Positions 12,301-23,300 of a stretch of DNA of 64,000 nt are shown here, piece by piece. Below the pieces are notes generated by a model, which was not told the DNA's origin, ran no database searches, and was given only the letters and a program-made list of their open reading frames with translations. Each line of letters starts with the position of its first letter. Within the stretch, counting starts at the first letter, position 1. The DNA lies in the NCBI GenBank assembly GCA_023055355.1, contig JALJCS010000007.1:5196001-5260000 (forward strand). Reading direction: 5' to 3'. This stretch comes from Agelaius tricolor. Taxonomy: Eukaryota; Chordata; Aves; Passeriformes; Icteridae. A program made the translations under genes and the position numbers.

Positions 12301-14083
12301 GCACATGAAAGCATCTGCCAACTCACACACCTTCCCTTCTCTTTGCTTTTGCAGACAAGAACTCATCCTTTTCTATTTCCTCTGGCACAAACACTGCCAG
12401 GGCTTAAAAAGCCAAACCACTGCCACACTTTCCACCCAACACAACAATTTCCTGGCCCAAACCCTTCATTTGTGTTTCCTTCTGGAAAGCAACTTGCAAA
12501 GCGTGATTTCTGTTTGTTTTTTCTGCGAGGCTCTAGATTACACATGTTATTTTAAACCATGTGGGTGTGTTTGTTCTGTTTTTTTAACCATGTAGATTTC
12601 CTTTTATCTCTGCCCGACCTCTGGCACCTCTGTGAGGTTGTTGTGCAACCAGCAGCACCAGCTCCTGCTGCTGCCTCTCCCTGTATTCCCACTTATTTCA
12701 TGGCTCCTGGCAATTGTAGCTGCTGGTGACCCAGGCTGGCATAGCAGAGAGAGCAGCTGTGCCAAGTGTGGCAGCCAGCAGGTTTCAGTGATGCCAGGGG
12801 AATGGATTACAGGAAACATTTATTTGTTTCCTGTAGATGCAGTTTCTACTTTAAGTCTGAAAAATATCAAGGTTTTCTGGGGCTGTTTGGCTCGTGCTTT
12901 TTGCAAGCTGCTTATAACAATAGTAAGATACTCAAACAAGGTTAAATTCTTTAAGGAATTAAAAAAGGGCCAAGGCAACAGCAATTTTTAAAAAATGAGG
13001 ATTTCACATGATGATTAATAGTTTTTGTGATAATTTGGCATGGCTAACCATGTATACAGATGCACTGTGATGGGTCTGACCTTTTCTGCTGTAGGAAGAC
13101 AAATCTTTTTTCTTGTGTCTTCTTTTCTTTTTCTTTTTCTTTTTTTTTTTTTTTTTTTGTGTCTGTGCACCAGTCTGAATAGACAGTGCCTGGGTTCCTT
13201 CTGGTGCAGAAATGCAGCAACATGATTCATGAAAATCATCTCCTCACAAGGTAAGATTGGTGATTATCAAGAGCAGTGCATTAACTTTCCAAGTAGGATA
13301 TTTGTAGAATTTGGAGAAACTGTTTTTGTTTTTTTTAAAATCTCTGATTCACATGTTAAAAATCTCAGCAAGAAAGATGCAATCAATATTTGCCACCAAC
13401 AAGCTTTAAAGCAGCAGATTTTACAGCACCCATGGGTGTTTGCAATGGTTCAGGTAACACTCTGAGACCCTGATTCTGCAAATGTGAAAATAAGGGTGAA
13501 GGGTTCCTTTCCTGCCTGGGAGAAGGGGAAGGAAAGGTGCCCTGGGATCATGGAGCAAAGCTGAGCACATGTCTAAGTGTTTGACATGTGGGGCCTAAGG
13601 AGCATCACACTGGGAGTCAGCTTCTTTTCTTGGTATTCCCAGCACAGGCAGTGCAAGATCAGAGGGAAAAGAGCACAACATCAGACACTTCAGTGAGGGC
13701 CTTAAGGGGGTCATTTGTCAGGGATGTGGTGCTGTACAAGGGTCAGACTTACACAGATAAATCTAAACCTGCATGAGGTAACTTTAGCAGCTATTCAGTC
13801 TTGGATGAAGGAAATAGCACAGGGTTTTTTGCTCTGGTGAGGTGGTCATGATGAAGAAATACACCTGCAGCAGGAAGTGTGTGTTTATATAAATAAATTG
13901 ACCTTTGATATAGGGTTTCTGAAACACTGCAGGATCAGGAAGCCAGGAGACAACTAAAGTAAATGTATTCTTTCTTCTTTAATGAAGTCCTGCTGAATGT
14001 TTCCTTCAGCTTTCAGATGATCTGTGACTGTTTGGCACCAGGAATACCTTCATGTGTGTCTGACAGTGCTGCAGGGAAGCACC
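9365..14083. other. Intergenic, nothing recognised
   Basis: AT-rich sequence with a pyrimidine-rich run at about 13108-13158. I recognise no exon, RNA gene or repeat family. The short open frames are isolated and without recognisable domains. Confidence 0.5.
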
Positions 14084-14703
14084 TGTGTAAGAACCCAGGA
14101 CATCCCTCTGGCTGTCCTGAGCAGCCAAGACTCCTGCCAGGGGTCTCAGAGACCCTGGCACAGAGCCCAAGACCCCTGTGGTTTTGATTATGACCCGTGG
14201 AGCAAATGACCAACCTTAGATGAAGATCTGCAAGCCATGACAAATTATTTATCACAAGGTGAAAAAGTAGATTTTGGGCTTTTTTAGAATGGGGGTTCAG
14301 GGGGCAAGATGGAGGGATCTGGGCATGTCCAGCCTTTCTCCTTCTTCTTCTTGGCCTCCATCTTCTGCTGTGATGTTGGCCCTTTTAGATTGGTTTAGAG
14401 TAGAAGCTCACTGTCTAACATAGGTGATAGGTATTGGAAAGTAATTGTAAATAATGTACACATAGTTTTTAGTATAAAAAGATAACACTGCCCTGGGGGC
14501 AGGCAGAGTGCCTGGACTGTCTTGCTGAGTGGACCTTGGCAGGGCAGGAGAAAGAATTTTATAGCTAGGGAACAATAAACAACCTTGAGACTGAGAACTG
14601 AAGAGCCCTGACTCCTTCTTCAAGTGCTGGGCTGGGAAAAGAGACTTTCTAACATATCTCAGGGTCACTCTGAGCAGCGAGAGACCCCAAGACATCTGTG
14701 CAC
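14084..14703 (+). mobile_element. Probable solo LTR (boundaries approximate)
   Basis: The block has LTR architecture on the plus strand: a possible TGTGTAAGAACC start, a TATAAAA-like box at about 14473 and an AATAAA signal at about 14573 followed by a GAGACTGAGAAC stretch. It resembles passerine ERV LTRs from memory. No clear target duplication was found, so both ends are uncertain. Confidence 0.5.
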
Positions 14704-14912
14704 ACTGCCCAGGCTGGGGGCTGCCTGCCTGGGGATCTCACTGGCAATGCTGGGCAGTGCAGAGGGCTCCAGCCACCACTCTGGAGCACCTGGAATGGAA
14801 AAGACTGCTGGGGTGACAGATGGGGACAGCAGGTACAAGGGAGCCTCTTTTCTCTCTCTGGCAGGACAGGGGTGAGCTGGGGCCCTGCCAGAGGCCAGAG
14901 GCAGCAGTTCAC

Positions 14913-15720
14913 AATCACAGAATGGTCAGGCTGGAAGGGACCATAGTGAGCCACAGGTCCAACCTGCCTGGTGGACATGGCACAGGATTGTGTCCAGATG
15001 GTTCTGGAGTATCTCCAGGAAGGAGATAGATATTCAGATAACCTGCTATTCATCCACACCCTCTCTGGACAATCTGTCCCAGTGCTCAGTCACTGTTCAG
15101 GTGGAACTTCCTGGGCATCAGTTCCTGCCCATTCCTCTTGTCCTGTTGCTCAGCATCAAAAGAGCCAAGATCCATCCTCTTGACACACTTCTTTAGATAT
15201 TTGTACACATTAATGAGGTCCCTTAGAGTTATCTCCTTAGAGGCTGAACAGCCCCAGCTCCCACAGCCTTTTCTCACCAAAGAGATGCTCCAGTCCCTTC
15301 ATCTTCTTGGTTGAACATCCCCAGCTCCCACAACCTTTTTTCGTCACAGAGATGCTCCAGTCCCTTCATCTTCTTGGTTGAACATCCCCAGCTCCCACAA
15401 CCTTTTTTCGTCACAGAGATGCTCCAGTCCTTTCATCTTCTTGGCTGAACATCCCCAGCTCCCACAGCCTTTCCTCAACACAGAGATGCTCCAGTCCCTT
15501 CATCTTCGAGGTCGAACATCCCCAGTTTCCACAGCCTTTCCTCACCACAGAGATGCTCCCGTCCCTTCATCTTCATAGCCTCCGCTAGAGCCGCTGCAGG
15601 AGCTCCACGCCTCTCTTGTCTTTCAGAGCCCAGACCTGGACACAGCACCCCAGAGGAGCCCCACCTGGTCTAAAGAGAGGGGCAGGATCACCTCCCTGAC
15701 CTGCGGGCACGGCTCTTCCC
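14913..15720 (-). mobile_element. CR1 LINE fragment, inverted, with an internal tandem expansion
   Basis: Begins with the complement of the CR1 3' end ('aatcacagaatggtcaggct', then 'ggaaggga'). It runs through CR1-like text to 'gggcaggatcacctccctga' and 'cctgcgggcacg', a typical upstream part of the CR1 3' region. The middle (15246-15580) is five tandem copies of a 67-bp piece that is single-copy in ordinary CR1. The right end merges into the SLC37A1 CpG island. Confidence 0.85.
15246..15580. repeat. 67-bp tandem repeat, five copies
   Basis: The word 'gaacatccccagctcccaca' (first copy 'gaacagccc') recurs at 15246, 15313, 15380, 15447 and 15514, exactly 67 bases apart. Each unit also carries 'gagatgctccagtcccttca'. 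Units differ by a few substitutions. It is an expansion of CR1-derived sequence. Confidence 0.95.
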
Positions 15721-16360
15721 ACAGCCAAGGCTTCGCTCCGCAGGCTCCTCCTCCGCGGCGGGAGGGGCCGAGGCCGCCGGGTCCCGCCGCGCAGCTCCGG
15801 CGGCGGGCGGCGATCCGCAGCCGCGCCCGGCCCGCTCGGCTCGGCAGGCTGGCAGCCGGAGGAGAAGGCAGAAGGGAGGCGGAGGCAGCGGCGGTGCCGG
15901 GAGCAGCAGCCCGGGGTAGGCTGTGCGGGCGGCCGCGCACCTGCCGAGCCCGCGGCGGGGGCGGAGCGGGGGCGGCTCCTGGGCCGCGGGGCCGCTCGGG
16001 AGCGGCGGCCGGGCCGGGCCGGGCCGGGCTGAGCTGAGGAGCGGCGGCCGCGGGCTCGGGCGTTCTGTCACTCTGCCGGCGCTCCGCCGCCTTTTGTCTC
16101 TTTTTCTCCCCTTTTCTCCCCTGTTTATTTTTCCCCGGAGCCCCCATCCTGCTGGACAGGGAGGCGCTGCTCGGTTTCGGGGGTGGTACCGCAGGTCGGT
16201 GCCGCGGGGCTGCGGTGGGACCGGGACAGAGCCCGGCCCTGCCCTGCCCGTGGGTCCCGGGGGAAGGCGGTGCCTGTCCCTTCGCCTGCCCGGCTCCGCT
16301 GCCCTTGACCTTTGGGATAGCCGGAGCCGCCCTGATCGCTCTGCGGGTCCCTAAGCATCG
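15700..16360 (+). promoter_or_regulatory. SLC37A1: CpG island and probable SLC37A1 promoter with noncoding first exon
   Basis: Very GC-rich, CpG-dense block with GC-box-like GGGCGG elements (for example 'ggggcggagcgggggcggct' at about 15958) and a run of GGGCC units at about 16008-16027. It is the only such island upstream of the SLC37A1 ATG exon on the plus strand, so a 5' untranslated exon probably begins here. The exact start and donor cannot be fixed from sequence. Long open frames on both strands are compositional. Confidence 0.75.
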
Positions 16361-17083
16361 CGAACCTTTTCCCCCCTGTATTAAATAGAAGGAACTTAGC
16401 TATTTAAGGCGCCGGAGTGATGGATTTGGCAGGTCCTGGCTCAGGTGCAGAGCTGCCGGGTATTAAGCGCAATTTGCATTTGATCCGCGTGTGTGCGAGG
16501 GCGTTGTGAGCCCTTAAGGTCACCCCGGGGAGGGTTTGGTAACCCGGGGTCTGCACAGACATTGACAGAATTCATCTCAGGACCTTCCCCCTGCCTGCCC
16601 AGCACAGCTGAGCCCGCCTGTGCCGTGTTTGCAGGGCTTGGAAAAAGCCGCTCCCCGCTGGCTGCTTTCCTGAAATAGGGAGGGAGGAATGCTTCAGCCA
16701 CTGCAGCGAAGGAGCAATAGCAAGTTTGGAAGGTAAATATGGTTTCAAAGTAAATACGGGAATATGGCTTTGTGCGTTGTGGTACAGCAAGGAGGAAGTG
16801 GAGGGTTGGTTTCGCTGTCGGCAGAAATAGTTGGTGAAAATGAAAGAATGTAAAACAAGTTTGAGTTGATTTTCCCATTTGAATGGGACGTTGTCCTTGG
16901 CTGCATCAGTAAAACTGAAATGTATAAAATTGTATTCACGAACTACTGGTTGTGTGTTGTAGCTTATTAGTGTGATTTCTGAAACATAGCTTGGTTTTTA
17001 AAATCTGCTTAATCTCCAATAAAAGGTGAAATTTACAGCCTGCTATCACAAGTTTTATTGCCACAAATTTCTTTGCTTATGTG

Positions 17084-17476
17084 TGATGCCTTGAGAGCAG
17101 AGGCTAGACACTGTTAAAGGAATAAAGTAGGGATTTATTAAAAAGGCCTTCAAAGGATACACCTTGGGCAGTACAAGAACCTGGCTGGGGCTACACCCAA
17201 GATGCTCACAGCTTTTCACACTTCTGTAAGTTTTGGTCCATTTCCATATTGGGGTTAATTGTCAATTACAGCTTCAGGTTATGAAGTCCCATCCTCCCAG
17301 ATTGTTCTCCTTAATTAACTGTTTATACTTTTTGGACCTGAAGCTGTAATGGTTCTTGGGCTGGAAAAGGATTTTTTTGTCTCAAAACACTTGCTAATAC
17401 TTTATATGAAGTTCAGAGTTCTATACTAATGCGGTACAGAATCTGGAAAATATGAAAGTTAAAACTTAAGGCATCA
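17084..17476 (-). mobile_element. Solo LTR (same family as 46213-46638), inverted
   Basis: 393-bp block with termini TGATGCC...GGCATCA, an inverted match with TG...CA ends. It is the reverse complement of the element at 46213-46638, with which it shares the 'aataaagtagggatttatta' poly(A) region and the 'cctgaagctgtaa' region. No clear target-site duplication is visible. Confidence 0.8.
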
Positions 17477-19144
17477 TCTGGAGGATATTTTTTATGTTTA
17501 TTAAAATGCACATGAATGTCAGAGGAACTTAGAAATATGTGGAGACAGAAACAAGTTATTGAGATGTAAATAAGAACTCAGGTGTTCCAGCCTGCAGTAC
17601 ATAAAATGAAATCAACTCCTGTCAAATAGAATTAGGCTGCAGTTCTCACTGTGCTGCTGATAGTCCAGTCATCTTTGCTGGGAGTTACTGGGATCCTTGT
17701 GAGGGGATTTATCCTGAGGATACACTGCTGGGAGGTGGTGTGAGTACAGTCTGTGCAGCAGGTGCACAGATGTGCAGCCTGGCGTGACCACTGAGCACTG
17801 AAACCTTCTGTAAGATGTGTGAAGTCTTTTCCTGCTTGCACTAGAGCTGTTAAATAGTAACTTGCTGAACAATTGCTTTGCTATAATGATGATTGCCCTG
17901 TCCTATTATATTTTCAGAGAACTGTTTTAAGGAAGTGTTTGACCTCAGGTGTTTGTTCTTTGCTGGCTTCTCGAGTTTTTTTCCCCACTAGGTATTTCTG
18001 TCAGCTCAGTTGGTGTGGTTGGTGAAATAACTTTGGTGTTTGGAGAGGACTGTGAGAGAGGAGAAATGGGGTTTGGGATCACCCTGAAGTGAATCTGTTA
18101 CTGCTGGAGGAAAACTTCACTCCTGCTGTGATCTACTTGTGCCAACTCTTTCTCTCCTTACCTTTTTTCTCCCACTTGGAGCTATCTGTGTTTCATTTCA
18201 ACCAAACACAGACTACTGATGAGAAATAGTTGTTCTGAAATTGGAATTTTGAAATCTGACCTAACTAGCCAGCTGTGGCTGTAAGGGGCAATCCCACTTT
18301 TTAATCCTTGTATTTATGCCCCTGCTGCCTTGGATTTATTCTGTGTGACAGTTTTATGGCTATGGAATGAGTTAATATTCTCTATTGGCTCAGCTGCATT
18401 TCAGGGCAGGATTTCTGGGTGGATCAGGCACCTGAGCCATGGCTGTAGGACTACAAGGTCTGACACAGGGAGGGAGGCAGGGATCTTTAGCTGGAGTTGG
18501 GAGAGGGGAGGAAGGGGTAGGGTTGCACTTTAACCTCAGCAGCCTCAGAGAGGAGATAGGAAACTCGTGTTGGGCAGGAATGATTATGGGTTTGATTAAT
18601 TGCACAATCTGATTCAGGGCCAGGGAGGGGGTGGAACATGCCAAACAAGATTAGCAAGTCAATTCACTTTTAGGATAGGAAGGTGGCAAGCTGAACCAGG
18701 ACACTGTAGAAAAAATAGAGGTATGACAAGAATGTGTTAGCATCAAGGAGCAGAGCCTCGATCTTTTGGTGGGATACTCAGTTATGTAAAGAGGGGGTAG
18801 TGTTCCTCTCTTCCTGGGGAGAAAGCCTGGGTAGGTGCTGAAGCTTTCAGGTTGCCCGCTTGGACATGGCAGATCCTGTTGGTTGTCACTTAACCTGGCT
18901 GAGGACAAGCAGCTTTGATTTCTGTAGTGAGATGGGGCAGTGAAGATGAGAGGAGAGAGCCTCACACCTTCACCTGCCCTGTGGCAGCCCCTAAAATTCC
19001 CAGGTGAGCACCAGCTGTGGGTTTGGCAGTAGTGCTTTCATGCTTTCACTCACCTCCTGTTGTTTACCAGGAGAGCTCTCCCTGAATCCTACCAGCTTCC
19101 CATCAGGAGGATGGCAGTGGCTTGGGCTGGCATTAAAGAGGGCT

Positions 19145-19250
19145 TGTGGGGTCCTGGGGGGCTGCCAGGGGGGCTGTGGGGTCCTGGGGAGCTGTCAAAG
19201 GGGTTTTGGGGTCCTGGGGGGCTGCCAGGGGCGTTGTGGGGTCCTGGAGT
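19145..19250. repeat. 30-bp GC-rich tandem repeat
   Basis: 'gtcctgg' recurs at 19151, 19181, 19211 and 19241, exactly 30 bases apart, within units of the type 'gtcctggggggctgccaggg'. About 3.5 copies. Because 30 is divisible by three, open frames on both strands pass through it; they look fortuitous. Confidence 0.9.
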
Positions 19251-20258
19251 GTCCCTGGATCCTGCTGGATTTGCGCGCGTGAGTTGCGGTCACACCTTTT
19301 GCCCACAGCTCCTTTGTCCACCTGACTCTGCAGCTGAACTGCAGCCAGTTCCTGTTGCAGCACCTGGAATAAAATCTGGGGGTTTTTATTGTCAAGGGGC
19401 TTCAGCCCATGTTGGAACAAACAGCAGGAACTTTGTGGGAGCTCAAACCAAACCACTGCAGTCTCACTGTTCTCTGTGTACTGGGGACACACATGGCCTG
19501 CCTTTTGCTGCTGTAGGGAGCTCAAGTGGTGAAAAATCTCGGTTTTTCCTTTTCCAAGGCTTTCTGATGACGTGGAACTTTGTGCAGTGCTGATACTGGG
19601 TCAGGGAAATGAAAGAGGGAGTGCTGCTCAAGCCTTGCTGGTAGCATTGTTTAGCAACACCCACTCTCAAGCTGGAGGAGTCTCTCATTCCAGGCTGGAA
19701 ACACTACAGCCATTCTTGAGCAAATTGCAAGCTCATAAATGTTCCTGATGTGCTCAAACAGATCTTTGTGAGCTGAGGAGTTGCCTGTTCATAGCCATTC
19801 TGGGACAAAAGCTGAGTGTTCTGATATAAGCTGGCTTTGGATCAAGTTCTCAGTGCATCTTTCCTTTGTGTGTCCCCTGCTTTGTACCATGCCAAGCTCT
19901 CAAAATAAATTATAAATTAAAAAATCAGAGAAGGCTGAAATTTATATAGGCTTAAAATTCTCCACTGCGTTTTTAATGTGGAGTTTAGTGAACGTGAATT
20001 ACTTACCTCTGAAATGGATAATTGCTGATTCAATATTATGATTAGAAAATATCCCAATAACTCAACCAGACTGTTTACTTACCAGCTTCTCTTATTTGAA
20101 GATCAGCAGTAGACAAAGGCAGAGTGAAGAATTTGCCACGTCGTGACTGAAGGTAGAAGGAAAAAAGAAAAACAAACCTGCAAGGAGATCAGCCCAGCAG
20201 CAGACATTCCACATTTGTGGATTCCACAGGCTTTGGGGGATCTTTGTCACACTTCCAG

Positions 20259-20377
20259 AAGAACAAAAGAACATACATCCATAATTGTGTCACCTGAAAT
20301 CTGGTAGCAGCTGTGGTGTAGATGGCTCAGCTTCCTCCTGGGATCCGTTTCATCACTTCATTCTCACGAGATCAGTG
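20259..20377 (+). CDS. SLC37A1: SLC37A1 start exon (CDS from 20322)
   Basis: The coding part is 20322-20377: ATG and 18 codons, plus two bases of a split Trp codon, ending at a GTAAGT donor. It encodes MAQLPPGIRFITSFSRDQ. The 5' border is tentative: the likely acceptor is CTTCCAG ending at 20258, which leaves 63 bases of 5' UTR. Confidence 0.88.
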
Positions 20378-23300
20378 GTAAGTCTGGAAGTGCTGGTGGT
20401 GATCCTTGCTGTGCACAGTGTGAGCTTGTGTCTGCTGCCTTGCTCAGAATTTTTGCTTTCTCATTGTTTAATACATCTAGGAAGAACAATACAGGCAGTT
20501 GTTTAATAAATAAATATTGCTGACCTATAAAAAGTGAGATACTTTGCTGGGAAACCCAGACAAACCCTTACTGGTCAAGTGTGCTAAAGAATAAAGCCTT
20601 TTGTCCTTTTCTGTGCAAGGTATGTGTTTGAAAGAATAAATTGCATTTTCAAGATCCTAGGTGGGAGGAGTGCTCAAGATGAGCATTCTTTTCTTAGCCA
20701 GAAGTGTCTTTTCTCCCCAATAATTTGAGGTGTGATACAGACTTGTGCAATTACAGTTTTAGTTCTTGCTACTGCAATATTAAAAAAAGTAGAAACTACC
20801 AAGGCCCCCCCAGCAATACCAAACAAAAATCAAATCCTCCTTGCATTAGGCAAACTAATCCTGGAAGTTTTATGGCATCAGTTCATGTGGTTCCTGAGAT
20901 AGAATACTGAGTCAATTGTGTGTGAATAACAAAAAAAAACCCAACAAGTGAAAGAAAAAGCTCTTTCCATCTGAGCCATTTTATGACATTTTCACCAGTT
21001 GAGCAGCAGGAACAAAGTAATTTCAGTTTTATCCCTTGTGAGGATGTTTTCAGTCATGAGGGTTAATAACTCTGCTTGTGGGATGACTCTTTTTCCTGTG
21101 AATATACCAGAATTATAAAACAAGACCCTGGTTATGTAAAAGTTCATAAGGCAAAAAATTATTGAAAAGGGTTAATTAAAAATCAGGGACTGTGGTAGGC
21201 AGTGTGATAATCAGATGTTTGTGTGTATATATGTACTTACATTTACAGATGTTAATTTTAAGATCAAGGCTAGAAGGAGACAGGAGACACATTTTGGGTA
21301 TTTTTAAAAGCACAAATCCACAAAATGCTCTCCTTAAACAACTGAAACTATAGATAGGGAATAGAATAGATCAGATTATTATCTTTGTTTAATGCTTGCA
21401 GTGACAGTGAAATTAAGATGCCCTTTTAATTCAGCTGAACTGTAGAGAAAGACCCAAGGATGCCAGTGAGGCACAAAGGAGAACTCCTTCCCAGTCCCAA
21501 AGCTGCTCAGTTCTGTTCATGTGCTCCAGTGTCAGTCCCATTGTCCATCTCTGCAAATGACTGATTTCTATTAGAGGAAGGCAAAATTAAATCCTAGAAG
21601 CAGTAAGAACAGAAGGAATTTCCAAACTGACAATTAAGAGAGCCATCACTTATGTCTTAGCAATGCCACCAAACTCAGGGGACAGGGAGGTGTGGAATCT
21701 GACTCTCAGTGTGTTGAGCTGATGTTTGATAATTTTGAGCTGATATTTAACAGCTCCCAAAGGAGGGTTGCACACCAGGCAGGTCAGCTCTGTGGGCTCA
21801 GGGCACTGCCACATTGTCCTGCCTGTCCCCATGTTCCTCCCAAGGCCACATCAGAGCAGATGGGAAGCAGCATAACTGGGAGGGTGCTTCTTCAGGCTGC
21901 TGGAGAGCTCAAAAGAGTTTTCTTCCACTATTCCAATATTATCAGTGACTTTTGTAATGGTTCTGTGGGACTTGGTGCTAAAAGAAAATCTAAATAAAAT
22001 AATTTTCAATTTTTCTTTATTTTTTATCATAGGTATAGAGCTTTCATTTTCTCTCTCACCTTCCTGCTGTATGCCAGCTTCCATCTCTCAAGGAAACCTA
22101 TCAGTATAGTGAAGGTAAGAGGTGTTGTCCTTGTTCAAACATCCTCTTGCTCCTGTCAGACAAGGATGTTGTCTTTTTCAGTATTTCCTGTTGTGAAGGG
22201 CAGGGTTAACCTTTAACTTGAAATGCCTTCAAGATGAGAGACTGATAAAGCTGGCCCACAGTGATATTTGCTTGATAAACTTTAGTGAGACCCCACCTAG
22301 AATATTGCATGTAAGTCTGGGTTTTGGGCTGGAAGCAGCTGTGCCTGCACTCAATTCATGTGAATGAATCCAATTAGAGATATTTGAGAGGTTTGCATTC
22401 TTATGGTGGAGAAAAGTTGCTCATAACTGATGAGTTGAACATTCCACTGGCATTTAGAAGTGCTCCCAGTACTGTTGAGCATCATGGTCATCATTTTCTG
22501 TACTCTTGTGGCTGTTCCCAGTGAAGCTGATGACACGAATTCTCTAATTCTGGGTTTGTTATTTTAATCTTCAGTGTTTATAACTTGCCAGACACAAACC
22601 AAATTCCCCAGTACTGCATTGCATAACACTGAGGAGTAACAGTGGGCAAAATACTTGATGTTACTGCAGAATTTCAGAGATTTTCACTGTCAGAAACACC
22701 AGTTTACTGGAGATTTTTTTTTCTAACCTTGTATTGGTGGCCTCCCCCAGCAATATACCAAGCAATTAATAAGGGCCAACAATTTTTCTGATTTTGGTAG
22801 ATTTGACACAGGTACATATAAATCTAGAATTGTTAAATTTCTTGCTGTAGGAAAGTTATCAGTCCCCAATTTGCAAGTGAATTTTCCATTTTCAAAGGTC
22901 CTTTCTGTTTCAGGGAGAGCTGCATAAGCATTGTGCAAGTCAAGTTGAACTTGACTCCTACAAAGAATATGCAGCCCAGATCCAGCCTGTCAAAAAGCCA
23001 TTTAATGCCTCTCAGTGTGGATGGGAACCATTTGGTAAGGCTTGGCTTTTTTAGTTTTGTGTCTTTCTTTCCTACTAATGAGCTGATATTCATAATTAGA
23101 ATATTAATTATTATATATTCATATTTAGCTATTTCTTCACATGTGAGGGATTTGTATGGAAGGGGTGTTTTGTTTTCCATGTCCTCACTGATTCTCCACA
23201 GAAAGTGAACTTTCCTTGGGATTTTTTGCTACCTAAAGCCACTTTAAGTGATGTTATTTTACTTGTTATATCTAAGAGATGGTTTCAGTAGATCAATTTT

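Larger units (their letters stand above)
16380..20257 (+). other. SLC37A1: Probable SLC37A1 intron 1
   Basis: Sequence between the CpG island and the ATG exon. It contains the inverted LTR at 17084-17476 and a 30-bp tandem repeat at 19145-19250. No coding exon was recognised. Confidence 0.55.

Noticed and set aside
15623..16354. Open frames of 127-174 codons on both strands at the CpG island
   Set aside because: Both strands are open because of extreme GC content. The peptides are Ala/Pro/Arg-rich with no recognisable family.
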